Assembly (NCBI GenBank): GCA_025358305.1
Contig: JANYJZ010000023.1
Span: forward strand, 1 to 56,998
Direction of reading: 5' to 3'
Length of the DNA stretch: 56,998 nucleotides
Origin: Ignavibacteriota bacterium
Lineage (GTDB): Bacteria; Bacteroidota; Ignavibacteria; UBA10030; SZUA-254
The translations under genes and the position numbers were made by a program. The notes beneath the pieces were generated by a model. It worked only from the letters and a program-made list of their open reading frames with translations. It did no database searches and had not been told where the DNA came from. Shown here piece by piece: positions 18,094-27,447 of the stretch; positions within the stretch are counted from its first letter, which is position 1; each line of letters opens with the position of its first letter.

Positions 18094-19763
18094 TGAAGAA
18101 GCGCACTGTTCGATTCACTCTAATGGTCCTTCTGCTTTACTCGGCATGGAGCATCGTCTCCGCACAGATCGAGAACGTCCCGGTCCAGAACCAGGTCTAC
18201 GAGTTCCTGAATCGCATGGGTGTGCGGGGCATCCTTCCTCTGTACAGCAATACGATGGTGCCCATCTCACGGCGGGACGTTGCGGATGATATTGCCACGA
18301 TCGCCCGGCACGAGGCAGAACTCTCGTCAGCGGAGAAGGAGTACCTGGCCAAGTTCCGACGGGAGTTCATGCATGAGCTTGATCCTTCCCAGGAGCATCC
18401 TTCGGGCCTCTTTAACGGTGACCCAATTGTTGACGCCTTCTCCGATAAAGAGAAGTATCTGTATCACTTTGCCGACAGTACCGCGTCGCTCTACCTTGAA
18501 TTCCTCGCATCGGGGGAATACCGGCGTGCGAGCGGGAACTCATACGGGACGACGCACGCCTCCTTCGAAACGCACGGCTTCCGGGCCCGCGGAACGATAA
18601 AAGAAAAACTCGGATATTACATCCAGGCCACCAACGGCACCCTCTACGGAGACCACGCGTACGCCCTGAGCGATAAGCGGCTTCGGGGCAATATCAAGTT
18701 CAATGACCTGAACTCACCGTACTTTGATTTTACGGAAGCCTACATCCGCGCCGACCTGAATTGGTTTAACGTCGAGCTCGGACGGGAATACACGATGATC
18801 GGCACGGGATACTCCGACCGGCTCCTGTTGTCGGAGAATGCGCCGGTCTTCGATTTCGTGAAGCTTGATGCGCGGTACCGGTCGATCCGATTCCTCTTCC
18901 TTCATGCGTCCCTCCTCGGGGACTCGACAGTCATCAGCGGCATTCCAGTGACCGAACCGCGCGAAAGTAACAAATATCTAGCCCTCCACAGGGTGGAGAT
19001 CTCGATGTTCGACCGCCTGCGATTGGGTGTTTCAGAGATGATCATTTATCAGCGGTTCACCCCGGAACTCGGATACCTCAATCCTGTGAATTTCTATAAA
19101 TCCGCCGAACATTCACTTCGGGACCGAGACAACGCATTTCTGGATATCGATTTTGAATATTATCCATTTCCGGATTACAAGTTCTACGGCTCCTGGCTTG
19201 TCGACGACATTGATTTCTCAAAGATGGGGACCGGCTGGTGGGGTAATGAGTTCGGATGGCAGGGGGGGCTCTTCGCCTCGGAACTTGCCTCCATCCAGAA
19301 CCTTGACGGCGTCGTCGAATACACGCGATTGGAGCCATTCGTCTACAGCAACCGGCTCCACGGAAACGACTTCACGCACAATAGGATCGGTCTCGGCCAT
19401 CACCTCGACCCGAACTCCGATGAGTGGTTCGCGCAGCTGAGCTTCCGCCCCTGTAGTAGCTTGCGGACATGGTGTACTGTCACGCGCACGAGACACGGTG
19501 AGAACATTGAATCCGGGGGGGCGGTCGCCCTTAACGTCGGCGGTGATCCACTCGTAGGGCACCGCGATATTGACAGCCCAACCGCAAGATTCCTCGACGG
19601 CAACCTCGTCCGTACAACGATGGTGCAGCTCAAGGCCAGCTACGAACCGGTCACGAACCTTATTTTCACTTGCACTTTCGAACATCAGCGTGCAGACCAT
19701 GCAACGCAGGGGTTTACTGCTGATGATAATGCAGCCTCGTTGCGCGTGCAGCTCGAGTATTAA
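18093..19763 (+). CDS. Wzi-like outer-membrane capsule assembly protein
   Basis: 556 residues from ATG 18093 (TGATG overlap with the preceding stop, GGGGAAGGG upstream). Signal peptide [25 protein letters not shown]. About 90 residues of helical periplasmic region follow, then alternating amphipathic strands rich in Tyr/Phe to the C-terminal LRVQLEY, ending in an aromatic residue as in outer-membrane beta-barrels. The pattern (GYLNPVNFYKSAEHSLRDRD, DIDFEYYPFPDYKFYGSW) fits the capsule assembly Wzi family, whose proteins hold capsule at the cell surface. The assignment is by pattern; another OMP family is possible. Confidence 0.7.
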   Translation: MKKRTVRFTLMVLLLYSAWSIVSAQIENVPVQNQVYEFLNRMGVRGILPLYSNTMVPISRRDVADDIATIARHEAELSSAEKEYLAKFRREFMHELDPSQEHPSGLFNGDPIVDAFSDKEKYLYHFADSTASLYLEFLASGEYRRASGNSYGTTHASFETHGFRARGTIKEKLGYYIQATNGTLYGDHAYALSDKRLRGNIKFNDLNSPYFDFTEAYIRADLNWFNVELGREYTMIGTGYSDRLLLSENAPVFDFVKLDARYRSIRFLFLHASLLGDSTVISGIPVTEPRESNKYLALHRVEISMFDRLRLGVSEMIIYQRFTPELGYLNPVNFYKSAEHSLRDRDNAFLDIDFEYYPFPDYKFYGSWLVDDIDFSKMGTGWWGNEFGWQGGLFASELASIQNLDGVVEYTRLEPFVYSNRLHGNDFTHNRIGLGHHLDPNSDEWFAQLSFRPCSSLRTWCTVTRTRHGENIESGGAVALNVGGDPLVGHRDIDSPTARFLDGNLVRTTMVQLKASYEPVTNLIFTCTFEHQRADHATQGFTADDNAASLRVQLEY

Positions 19764-19783
19764 TCATACAGGAACGCCATCTC

Positions 19784-20500
19784 ATGCCGAAAACGCTTGT
19801 CGTCACGCCGACATATGATGAAGCCCAGAACATTGAATCGTTTATCGCCAGGGTGCTCTCGCAGGGTCCCGAGATCGAGATCCTCGTCGTCGACGATAAT
19901 TCACCAGACGGCACCGGTAACATCGTCGAGCGGCTCCAGCAGTACCATCCGCGCGTCCATCTGATCCGCAGGGCGGGGAAGATGGGCCTCGGAACGGCGT
20001 ACGTCGAAGGGTTCCGCTACGCCATCGAAAAGAAGTTCGATTATATCTGCGAGATGGACGCGGACTTCTCCCACGACCCTGATGAGATACCGAAATTCAT
20101 CGCGAAGATGGGGGGTTGCGACCTTGCCCTCGGTTCCCGGTACACCGGCGGCGTCCGTGTCATCAACTGGCCGATCCGGAGGCTCATCCTGAGCTATGCA
20201 GCGAACGTCTACACGCGCATCATCACCGGCATGCCGGTGAAAGATGCGACGGGAGGGTTCAAATGTTTCAAGCGGGAAGTCCTCGAGGCGATCGACCTGC
20301 GCAAGATCCGCTCGAACGGCTATGCCTTTCAGATCGAGATGAATTTCCGTGCTTGGAGCAAGGGGTACAAACTCTGCGAGCATCCGATCATCTTCTTCGA
20401 GCGGCAATCGGGCGTTTCAAAGATGTCGAAAAAGATCGTCTACGAAGCGGTCTTCATGGTTTGGAATCTGAAGATCCTCAAGCTCCTCGGGAGACTCTAG
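19784..20500 (+). CDS. Polyprenol-phosphate mannosyl/glucosyltransferase (Dpm1-like GT2)
   Basis: 238 residues, GT-A fold family 2. Motifs: VVTPTYDEAQNIESFI, VVDDNSPDGTGNIVERL, MDADFSHDPDEIPKF (DxD-like metal site), SRYTGG, and TGGFKCFKREVLEAID. These match Dpm1-type synthases that make polyprenyl-phosphate-hexose for transfer on the periplasmic side. AGGAAC lies upstream of ATG 19784. Length equals single-domain Dpm1 proteins without membrane anchors. It precedes the fused GT2 gene by 8 bases. Confidence 0.88.
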   Translation: MPKTLVVTPTYDEAQNIESFIARVLSQGPEIEILVVDDNSPDGTGNIVERLQQYHPRVHLIRRAGKMGLGTAYVEGFRYAIEKKFDYICEMDADFSHDPDEIPKFIAKMGGCDLALGSRYTGGVRVINWPIRRLILSYAANVYTRIITGMPVKDATGGFKCFKREVLEAIDLRKIRSNGYAFQIEMNFRAWSKGYKLCEHPIIFFERQSGVSKMSKKIVYEAVFMVWNLKILKLLGRL

Positions 20501-20508
20501 GACCTCGG

Positions 20509-22512
20509 ATGGACCTTTCCGTCATCATCGTCAATTACAACGTCAGGGCCTTCCTCGAAAGCGCTCTCATCTCCGTTCGCAAGGCCATGTCCGGTATCGA
20601 CGGCGAGATCATCGTCGTCGACAATGCGTCGGATGACGGCAGCGTTGAGATGATGCAGCAGAAGTTTCCCGACGTGTCGCTCATCGTGAACAAGCAGAAC
20701 ACAGGCTTCGCCGCGGCGAACAACCTCGCGATGAAGTCGGCCAGGGGGCGCTATCTTCTCCTGTTGAACCCCGACACGCTCGTTCAGGAGGACACATTCC
20801 AGAGCATGATCGGTGTCCTCGAGCGGCGTCCGGACATCGGGCTCGCCGGATGCAAGATCCTTAATCCTGACGGCACGCTGCAGCTTGCTTGCCGCAGAAG
20901 CTTCCCAACCCCTTGGGTCGCCTTCACGAAGATTGCCGGACTGAGCGCTCTATTTCCTCATTCTCCTCTCTTCGGGAAGTACAACCTCGCCTATCTCGAT
21001 CCCGACCAATCGTACGAAGTGGACGCGATCAGCGGTTCATTCATGTTCCTCCGTCGCTCGGTCCTGGAGGAGGTCGGGAGCCTTGATGAGCAGTTCTTCA
21101 TGTACGGCGAAGATCTCGACTGGTGCTACCGGATCAAAAGCGCCGGATGGAAGGTCTTTTATGTTCACGAGACGCAGATCATTCATTACAAGGGGGAGTC
21201 GGCGCGGAGGAGCGATCTCGACGAGGTGAAGCTGTTCTACCAGGCGATGCGCGTTTTTGTACAGAAGCACCTCGCGCGCGGGTTGATCTCCGACGCGATT
21301 CTCCGCGTCGGCATTGGCTTGAGGGAGTGGATTGCCTTTTTAGCAAAGCTTGCGAAACCCCTCCGGGCCGTCGTGTTTGATGTCCTGCTCGTGAACGTGT
21401 CGCTTCTCCTGAGCGAGCTGCTCTGGTTCAGAGTACTCTTTCATTTCCCTGAGTACGCCTATCCTGTCACGCTGACGATTCCTCCGCTGGCCGTCGTCTC
21501 CGCTTTGTACTTCCTTGGGGTCTACACGACTCGGCGGCTCTCGATCAGCCGGGCAGCGGGAGGTGTCCTTATAGGATATGTGATCATTTCTGCGCTGACG
21601 TTCTTCTTCAAGCAGTATGGATTTAGCCGCATGGTGATGGTCATCGCGGGTGCGATGGACATTGTCCTGCTCCCCGGGTGGCGCGTGGTGGCTCGTACGT
21701 TCTTCCGGTCTCCCGCAACCAAGCGGGGGAGCCTTTTCGGGAGGCGGACGCTTATCGTCGGTGCCGATGCTTCCGGCCAGGAGGTCCTGAGGAAACTCAG
21801 GACACGCGTCGATGACGGCTACGACGTTGTGGGGTTCATTGATGTGAACCGGAAGAGGGTGGGGGAAAGGGTCGCCGGGGTTGAAATTCTCGGAAGTATT
21901 GACAATATTGGAAAGGTCATTCTCGAACAAAAGGCGTCGGAAGTGATCTTTTCGACCGATATTCTCTCCTACACCGATATTCTGACGGTCATCGGGAGGA
22001 GCAGAAACCGAGCCGTGAACTTCCGGCTGGTGCCGAGCAGTCTCGAAGTGATCATCGGAAAAACCCACATCGACGAGTTGGACGACATTCCGCTCGTCGA
22101 TATCGAGTACAACATTAACCGGCCCCTCAACCGGCTGGTCAAGCGTCTCGTTGATCTTTCTATCTCGTCGATCCTCCTGACGGTCGTCTATCCGCTGATC
22201 CTGATGCAGAAGAACTCAGGGAATGCGGTAAGCAAGACGGGCAAGACCGTGCTTCTTCTGCCCCGGGTCTGGCGCGGGGAAATGAGCCTCGTTGGGCCGG
22301 CCGGACGGACCGCCGCGGCCGATCGAGGCAACGCGGTCTCATCGTGGTACCTCGGCAAGCCGGGGATCACCGGGCTCGCGCAGGTCCGTCACAGAAATGA
22401 CCGTACGCAGGAAGAAGTCGAACGGTACAACGTGTACTATGCGAAGAATCAAACGCTCCTGTTGGACCTCGAAATCCTCATGAAGTCCTTCATCGACCTC
22501 ATGAAGCAGTAA
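20509..22512 (+). CDS. GT2 glycosyltransferase fused to a degenerate phosphoglycosyltransferase
   Basis: 667 residues from ATG 20509; a longer frame back to 20116 lies inside the previous gene and is rejected. Residues 1-270 form a rhamnosyltransferase-like GT2 (MDLSVIIVNYNVRAFLE, VDNASDDGSVEMM, LLLNPDTLVQ, SGSFMFLRRS). Residues about 285-410 are membrane helices, 415-510 a CoA_binding_3-like domain (RTLIVGADASGQEVLRKL), and 530-667 a shortened bacterial sugar transferase domain. In that last part FRSM is absent, the DE of DExPQ aligns with Lys-Thr, and GPRPE is GPAGR (residues 596-600), while GEMSLVGP and KPGITGLAQV remain. The phosphotransferase is therefore probably inactive; the GT2 half looks intact. 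AccA follows after 9 bases. Confidence 0.85.
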   Translation: MDLSVIIVNYNVRAFLESALISVRKAMSGIDGEIIVVDNASDDGSVEMMQQKFPDVSLIVNKQNTGFAAANNLAMKSARGRYLLLLNPDTLVQEDTFQSMIGVLERRPDIGLAGCKILNPDGTLQLACRRSFPTPWVAFTKIAGLSALFPHSPLFGKYNLAYLDPDQSYEVDAISGSFMFLRRSVLEEVGSLDEQFFMYGEDLDWCYRIKSAGWKVFYVHETQIIHYKGESARRSDLDEVKLFYQAMRVFVQKHLARGLISDAILRVGIGLREWIAFLAKLAKPLRAVVFDVLLVNVSLLLSELLWFRVLFHFPEYAYPVTLTIPPLAVVSALYFLGVYTTRRLSISRAAGGVLIGYVIISALTFFFKQYGFSRMVMVIAGAMDIVLLPGWRVVARTFFRSPATKRGSLFGRRTLIVGADASGQEVLRKLRTRVDDGYDVVGFIDVNRKRVGERVAGVEILGSIDNIGKVILEQKASEVIFSTDILSYTDILTVIGRSRNRAVNFRLVPSSLEVIIGKTHIDELDDIPLVDIEYNINRPLNRLVKRLVDLSISSILLTVVYPLILMQKNSGNAVSKTGKTVLLLPRVWRGEMSLVGPAGRTAAADRGNAVSSWYLGKPGITGLAQVRHRNDRTQEEVERYNVYYAKNQTLLLDLEILMKSFIDLMKQ

Positions 22513-22521
22513 GGAGAAGGA

Positions 22522-23472
22522 ATGGCAAAGACTGTACTGGAATTTGAGAAGCCTGTCGTCGAGCTGGAGCAGAAGGTCGAGGAGATGCGGAAATATTCCG
22601 ACGCCCTCGACATCGCGGATGAGATCAAGGTCCTCGAAGAGAAGATACTGCAGTTGCGGAAGACCATTTACAGCGGTCTGACCCGATGGCAGAAGGTTCA
22701 GCTTGCCCGTCATCCCGACCGCCCCTACACGCTCGACTACATTGCGATGATGACGACGGACTTCATCGAGATGCACGGCGACCGCTGTTTCGCGGACGAC
22801 AAGGCGATCGTCGGCGGATTCGCCCGCATCGAAGGCGAGCCCGTGATGATCATCGGCCACCAGAAGGGGCGGGACACGAAGTCGAACCTCTACCGGAACT
22901 TTGGGATGCCCAACCCCGACGGCTACCGGAAAGCTCTGCGTCTCATGAAACTTGCCGCGAAGTTCGGACGTCCCGTTGTCACGATGCTCGACACTCCCGG
23001 CGCGTTCCCCGGATTGGAAGCGGAAGAACGCGGACAGGCCGAGGCGATCGCCAGGAACCTCTTTGAAATGTCCCACCTCCCCGTGCCGATCATCGTTATC
23101 ATCATCGGAGAGGGTGCATCCGGAGGCGCTCTCGGGATCGGCGTCGGCGACCGCGTCCTCATGCTCGAAAATACCTGGTATTCCGTCATCTCCCCCGAAT
23201 CGTGCTCGAGCATCCTCTGGCGTAGCTGGGAGTTCAAAGAACAGGCAGCGGAGGCCCTCAAATTGACGGCTCCAGACCTGCTCGCCCAGGGGATCATCGA
23301 CCGCATCGTGCCCGAACCATTGGGCGGGGCCCACCGCAACCCCCAGCAGACTGCTGATACGCTCCGAGTCGTGATCCACGAGGAACTGAAGAAATTCCGC
23401 AAGGTGAATCCCGACAAGCTCATCGAAAAGCGGGTCGAGAAGTTCGCCAAGATGGGCAAATGGGAAGAGTGA
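22522..23472 (+). CDS. accA: Acetyl-CoA carboxylase carboxyltransferase subunit alpha
   Basis: 316 residues, standard length for AccA. With AccD it transfers the carboxyl group from carboxybiotin to acetyl-CoA, giving malonyl-CoA for fatty-acid synthesis. Visible: N-terminal helical segment ([19 protein letters not shown]), then the crotonase-like core with [40 protein letters not shown] and [30 protein letters not shown] lies directly upstream of the ATG. It is embedded directly after the EPS operon and overlaps the thioesterase gene. Confidence 0.95.
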   Translation: MAKTVLEFEKPVVELEQKVEEMRKYSDALDIADEIKVLEEKILQLRKTIYSGLTRWQKVQLARHPDRPYTLDYIAMMTTDFIEMHGDRCFADDKAIVGGFARIEGEPVMIIGHQKGRDTKSNLYRNFGMPNPDGYRKALRLMKLAAKFGRPVVTMLDTPGAFPGLEAEERGQAEAIARNLFEMSHLPVPIIVIIIGEGASGGALGIGVGDRVLMLENTWYSVISPESCSSILWRSWEFKEQAAEALKLTAPDLLAQGIIDRIVPEPLGGAHRNPQQTADTLRVVIHEELKKFRKVNPDKLIEKRVEKFAKMGKWEE

Positions 23473-23909
23473 GCGTCGCCTCCGTTACAAAAATTCGCGT
23501 CCGGTACGCGGACACCGACCAAATGAAGCGGGCATACTACGGCAACTACTTTTCGTACTTCGAAGAGGGAAGGTCCGAACTCCTTCGGCAGCTCGGTCTG
23601 CCCTACCCCGAGATCGAAGCCATGGGGTATTACCTCCCCGTCGCCGAGGCGCAGGCGAAGTACCTGAAGCCCGCCCGGTACGACGACCTCCTCGCGATCA
23701 CGGCGATCATGGACGAGATGCCGCAGGCGCGTATCGTCATCCGCTACGAGGTCCGGCTCGACGGGTCTCCCGATCTCCTCGCCCAGGGATACACCGTGCA
23801 TTCGTTCGTCGCAGTGAAGACCGGAAAGCCGACGCGTCCTCCGCAGCGATTCCTCGACCTCCTCGAATCCGCATTCCTGCGCGGACCGTTCCAGACCGTG
23901 ACGGTGTGA
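23460..23909 (+). CDS. YbgC/FadM-like hotdog acyl-CoA thioesterase
   Basis: 149 residues. The pattern [30 protein letters not shown] is the 4-hydroxybenzoyl-CoA thioesterase/YbgC hotdog signature with the catalytic Asp in YADTDQ. The start may be ATG 23460 or GTG 23469; both overlap the accA stop. Probably hydrolyses an acyl-CoA or acyl-ACP thioester; the substrate is not readable. Coupled translation with accA links it to acyl metabolism. Confidence 0.88.
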   Translation: MGRVSVASVTKIRVRYADTDQMKRAYYGNYFSYFEEGRSELLRQLGLPYPEIEAMGYYLPVAEAQAKYLKPARYDDLLAITAIMDEMPQARIVIRYEVRLDGSPDLLAQGYTVHSFVAVKTGKPTRPPQRFLDLLESAFLRGPFQTVTV

Positions 23910-23915
23910 CCTCCC

Positions 23916-24083
23916 TTGCTCTCTGAGAAACTTCTTGATATTCTTGTCTGTCCCCGCTGTCACGGCGATCTCACGCCGGACGAGCGGCAGGCCGACCTCG
24001 TCTGCCGCTCATGCAAGAGGAAGTTCGCCGTGGAAGAAAATATTCCCATCATGATCGAACCCGATGAACGAACACCAGCATGA
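23916..24083 (+). CDS. Small Trm112/YcaR-like zinc-ribbon protein
   Basis: A 55-residue frame from TTG 23916 to TGA 24083, overlapping the nadC start by 20 bases. It reads LLSEKLLDILVCPRCHGDL, then a second Cys pair CRSC and KFAVEENIPIMIEPDE, the conserved profile of Trm112-like (UPF0434/YcaR) proteins: LLdiLvCPxCkgxL ... C..C...Yp...gIPvml. The four Cys (CPRC and CRSC) would bind zinc. Family members in eukaryotes and archaea activate methyltransferases; the bacterial role is less clear. No ATG is available, so the TTG start is inferred. Confidence 0.8.
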   Translation: MLSEKLLDILVCPRCHGDLTPDERQADLVCRSCKRKFAVEENIPIMIEPDERTPA

Positions 24084-24960
24084 GCCGTACGGCGAAAGCC
24101 GAATGAGCGCGCTCATCGAGGAGGCGATCTTTGAAGATCTCGGCATGGGGGATATCACCACCGACGCGGTCGTTCCACCGGACGCCGTCGGCAGGGGGGA
24201 GTTTCTCGCCAAAGAGCAGGGGATTATTGCGGGACTCGCCGTGGCGGCGATGGTGTTCCAATGCCTTGATCCCGAGATCCATTTTCACCCTTCGGTGGAA
24301 GAGGGGGCAAGTGTAGCGAAGGGGACGGTCGTCGCACAGGTATACGGATCGCTCCAGGGGATCTTGAAAGGGGAACGGACCGCGCTTAACTTTATGCAGC
24401 GGATGAGCGGCATCGCGACCTTCACCGGATCGTTCGTTAAGGCCGTGCAGGGAACAGGTGCAAGGATCACCGACACGCGAAAGACGGCGCCCGGCCTCAG
24501 GCTCTTCGATAAGCTCGCCGTGAGGATGGGCGGGGGCGTGAACCACCGGTACGGCCTGGACGACATGGCGATGATCAAGGACAACCACATCGCGGCGGCG
24601 GGGGGGATCACCGAGGCCGTCCGCCGGTACCAGGTCGCCGCGCCTACCGGGGACCATCGCCCGAGGCTGGAGGTCGAGACGAAGAACCTTGATGAAGTGA
24701 AGGAGGTCCTTGGGCTCCAGGGCATCGACCGGATCATGCTCGACAACTTTTCCATCGAGGAGATGCAAAAGGCGGTCGTCATCATCGGCAAGCGACTCGA
24801 GGTTGAGGCCTCCGGCAATGTCTCCCTGACCACCGTTCGGGCGATCGCGGAGACGGGCGTCGACGTGATCTCCGTCGGAGCCCTCACGCACTCAGCGAAA
24901 TCCCTTGATATCTCGCTGGAGCTTCTCTCCGTTCCACCCAATTCTCAACACGCCTCATAG
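24064..24960 (+). CDS. nadC: Nicotinate-nucleotide pyrophosphorylase (carboxylating)
   Basis: 298 residues. It converts quinolinate and PRPP to nicotinate mononucleotide in de novo NAD synthesis. Hallmarks: EDLGMGDITTDA, ERTALNFMQRMSGIAT, DTRKTAPGLR (Arg/Lys binding PRPP and quinolinate), GGGVNHRYGLDDMAMIKDNH, then LDNFSIEEMQ and EASGNVSL. An ATG at 24064 gives the N-terminus used here; an internal ATG (Met14) is the alternative. nadA and nadB are not in the window. The flippase gene begins two bases after its stop. Confidence 0.94.
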   Translation: MNEHQHEPYGESRMSALIEEAIFEDLGMGDITTDAVVPPDAVGRGEFLAKEQGIIAGLAVAAMVFQCLDPEIHFHPSVEEGASVAKGTVVAQVYGSLQGILKGERTALNFMQRMSGIATFTGSFVKAVQGTGARITDTRKTAPGLRLFDKLAVRMGGGVNHRYGLDDMAMIKDNHIAAAGGITEAVRRYQVAAPTGDHRPRLEVETKNLDEVKEVLGLQGIDRIMLDNFSIEEMQKAVVIIGKRLEVEASGNVSLTTVRAIAETGVDVISVGALTHSAKSLDISLELLSVPPNSQHAS

Positions 24961-24961
24961 C

Positions 24962-26461
24962 ATGTTCACACAGCTGAAGCGTCTGGGAAGCGACACCGCC
25001 GTGTACGGACTCAGCACCATCCTGGGCCGGTTCCTCAACTTCCTCCTCGTCCCTTTCTATACGAACGTCCTTCTCCCGGGGGACTACGGCGTCGTGGCGT
25101 ACGTCTACTCTCTCATCGCGTTTGTGAACGTGCTCTACGCGTACGGGATGGAATCTGCATATTTCAAGTACGCTTCTACGCTGGAACGGGGAAACACGAA
25201 GGAGAATTTCAGCACGCCGTTCTGGAGCATGGTGGCGACCTCCGCCGCATTCTCCGGCCTGATCGCGCTTTCGGCGGCGCCCATTGCCGGTCTTATGCAC
25301 CTTCCAGGGCAGTTCGTCAAGGTGATCTACTATACGGCCGGGATCCTTGCATTCGACGCGATCGCGATCGTCCCGTTCGGTGCGCTGAGGCTCGAGCGGA
25401 AATCGCGCCATTTCGCGGCGATCAAGTTCTTTAATATTCTTATCACAGTCGTTCTCAATATCGTGCTCCTCCTCGTGTTCCACCGGGGCGTGGAGGGGAT
25501 CTTCCTGAGCAGCCTCGCGGCGTCCGTCGTGACGTTCCTCCTCCTCCTCCCGACGATTCGCCGGAACCTCGTCTTTACGGTCGATCGGACGCTCTGGAGG
25601 GCGCTTCTCTTGTTCGGGCTCCCCGGCGTGCCCGCCGGTCTTGCCGCGATGACGATGCAGGTGATTGACCGACCGATCCTCCGTTCGATGACGAGCGACA
25701 GCGTCGTCGGCATCTACCAGGCGAATTATCGCCTCGGGATCTTCATGATGCTCGTTGTGCAGATGTTCGATTACGCCTGGCGCCCGTTCTACTTCACGAC
25801 GGCGAAGGAACCGAATGCCAAGGAGATCTTTGCACGCGTCCTGACATACATGGTGCTTCTCATGTCGGGCATTTTCATCGTGCTGACGTTCTTCATTCAG
25901 GACATCGTCACAATATCGTTCTTCGGCCATTCCATCATTGCGCCAGCCTATTGGGAAGGTCTCTCCGTCATCCCGGTCGTCCTCATGGGATATGTCTTTC
26001 TCGGCATCTCCACAAACCTCTCGGCGGGACTCTTCATCGAGAAGAAGACGAAGCTCGTACCCGTGAGCACGTTCATCGGTGCATGCGTGAATGTCGCTGT
26101 GAACCTCCTGCTCATCCCGCGCTTCGGGATGATGGGCGCCGCCTGGGCGACGCTCTTCGCGTATCTTGCGATGGCCATCTCCGTCTATTTCCTGTCGGAA
26201 CATGTCTACCCCGTTCCGTACGAGTATTCCCGGCTGGGGAAGATCGCCGCAGCCGTGAGCGTCGTCATGCTTCTTTCGATCGCGTGGACGCCGGATTCGC
26301 ATCTACTGGCGGTCTGTCTTAAACTGGGTCTTCTCCTCTTGTTCATGATTCTCATGTACGCGATGAAATTCTTCGACCAAAAGGAGCTCACATTCCTCAG
26401 GAGAACCGTCAAGAGGAACAAGGGTGGAGAAGGAGAACTTCCGCCAATTCTTGAGGGCTAA
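24962..26461 (+). CDS. Second polysaccharide flippase (MOP family)
   Basis: 499 residues from ATG 24962 directly after the nadC stop; a longer frame from 24905 lies within nadC. About 12-14 hydrophobic helices; N-terminus LGSDTAVYGLSTILGRFLNFLLVPFYTNVLLPGDYGVVAYVYS is typical of Polysacc_synt/RfbX-like lipopolysaccharide exporters. It differs clearly from the flippase at 9873 and may serve another glycan, or a lipid-linked precursor shared with the neighbouring methyltransferase. Ends with a charged cytoplasmic tail. Confidence 0.85.
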   Translation: MFTQLKRLGSDTAVYGLSTILGRFLNFLLVPFYTNVLLPGDYGVVAYVYSLIAFVNVLYAYGMESAYFKYASTLERGNTKENFSTPFWSMVATSAAFSGLIALSAAPIAGLMHLPGQFVKVIYYTAGILAFDAIAIVPFGALRLERKSRHFAAIKFFNILITVVLNIVLLLVFHRGVEGIFLSSLAASVVTFLLLLPTIRRNLVFTVDRTLWRALLLFGLPGVPAGLAAMTMQVIDRPILRSMTSDSVVGIYQANYRLGIFMMLVVQMFDYAWRPFYFTTAKEPNAKEIFARVLTYMVLLMSGIFIVLTFFIQDIVTISFFGHSIIAPAYWEGLSVIPVVLMGYVFLGISTNLSAGLFIEKKTKLVPVSTFIGACVNVAVNLLLIPRFGMMGAAWATLFAYLAMAISVYFLSEHVYPVPYEYSRLGKIAAAVSVVMLLSIAWTPDSHLLAVCLKLGLLLLFMILMYAMKFFDQKELTFLRRTVKRNKGGEGELPPILEG

Positions 26462-26622
26462 CGCACAAGTGTCTGATCGTAGCATCCATTCTGACGATCC
26501 GCTAGGAAAGTGATCGTATTGGAAGACTGATTGGATTGTGTAGCGCGATTTGATTCTGAACCATCTTCCGAACACTGCTCGGACCGCCACTTTGCGGTTC
26601 CATAGAAAGTCGAGAATACAGT

Positions 26623-27378
26623 ATGACTCTGCCCTACATGGTCTACAAGGTCTTGAAGCGCCTCGCAAGGATGGCGGGCTATGCATTTACGATCAGAAGG
26701 TTGCCGCAACCAGGCACGCCATATGAGCCCGTGTTTCCGAATGCAACCTATGCCCCGTGGCTGTCAGACGGTGCATTTCGGAAAGCCTACGAAATAGTTC
26801 AGCGCCATACGTTAGTTGATATGTATAGATGCTTCGAACTCTGGGAGTTGGTTGGAGAAACCGTGAACTTAGATGGGGCCTTGATCGAGGTAGGCGTGTG
26901 GCGGGGCGGTAGTGGTGCGTTGATCGCGTTGAGGAACAAACTTGATGGTAGGGCAGAAAGCGTATATCTCTGCGATACGTTTACCGGCGTAGTCAAAACG
27001 AGCGTGTATGATCCGACTTATAGGGAGGGAGAGCACGACGACACTACGAAGGGAACTGTCCAAGATCTTCTCAGGCAGCTCGGGTTGGAGACTACAAAGA
27101 TATTGGTCGGAATCTATCCCGATGAAACCGGTGCAATGGTCAGCGAATCATCATTTCGATTCTGTCATATAGACGTTGATGTTTATCAGTCCGCAAAGGA
27201 CGTTTTAAAAACGATCTGGCCAAAAATGGTCGTTGGCGGAATCGTCGTCTTCGACGATTATGGATTTCAAAGGTGTGCCGGCATCACGCGATTGGTGAAT
27301 GAGGAGCGACACAAGAAAGATAGGCTCGTGATACATAATCTCAACGGGCACGCTTTGTTCGTAAAGATCAAGGAATGA
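26623..27378 (+). CDS. TylF/MycF-family O-methyltransferase
   Basis: 251 residues. The core motif LIEVGVWRGGSGALIAL (SAM-binding, TylF style), YLCDTFTGV, and the metal/catalytic segment CHIDVDVYQSAKDVLKTIWPKMVVGGIVVFDDYG match macrocin-O-methyltransferase-like proteins that act on sugars in a Mg-dependent way. It probably methylates a sugar of a surface glycan. The gene and its flanks look lower in GC than nearby genes and it stands apart by 161 and 281 bases, so recent acquisition is possible. No clear promoter was identified. Confidence 0.85.
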   Translation: MTLPYMVYKVLKRLARMAGYAFTIRRLPQPGTPYEPVFPNATYAPWLSDGAFRKAYEIVQRHTLVDMYRCFELWELVGETVNLDGALIEVGVWRGGSGALIALRNKLDGRAESVYLCDTFTGVVKTSVYDPTYREGEHDDTTKGTVQDLLRQLGLETTKILVGIYPDETGAMVSESSFRFCHIDVDVYQSAKDVLKTIWPKMVVGGIVVFDDYGFQRCAGITRLVNEERHKKDRLVIHNLNGHALFVKIKE

Positions 27379-27425
27379 TCGCACTGCAGAATATGAGTTG
27401 AGCCCCCGGCGCCTTCGTTGTACTG

Positions 27426-27447
27426 CACGTGAACTTACCCTCACGTG
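27426..27447. repeat. Inverted repeat CACGTGA-N8-TCACGTG
   Basis: Perfect 7-base arms at 27426-27432 and 27441-27447, each containing the self-complementary CACGTG. It lies in the 281-base gap between the TylF-like gene and the DUF1385 gene, about 45 bases after the TylF-like stop. Could be an operator or a short hairpin; no T-run follows, so a simple terminator is unlikely. Confidence 0.6.

Noticed and set aside
20116-20508. N-terminal extension of the GT2 fusion gene
   Set aside because: Lies entirely within the Dpm1-like gene in another frame; the GT2 motif begins at ATG 20509.
24884-26302. 472-codon minus-strand frame opposite the second flippase
   Set aside because: Arg/Glu/His-rich shadow of a membrane-protein gene.
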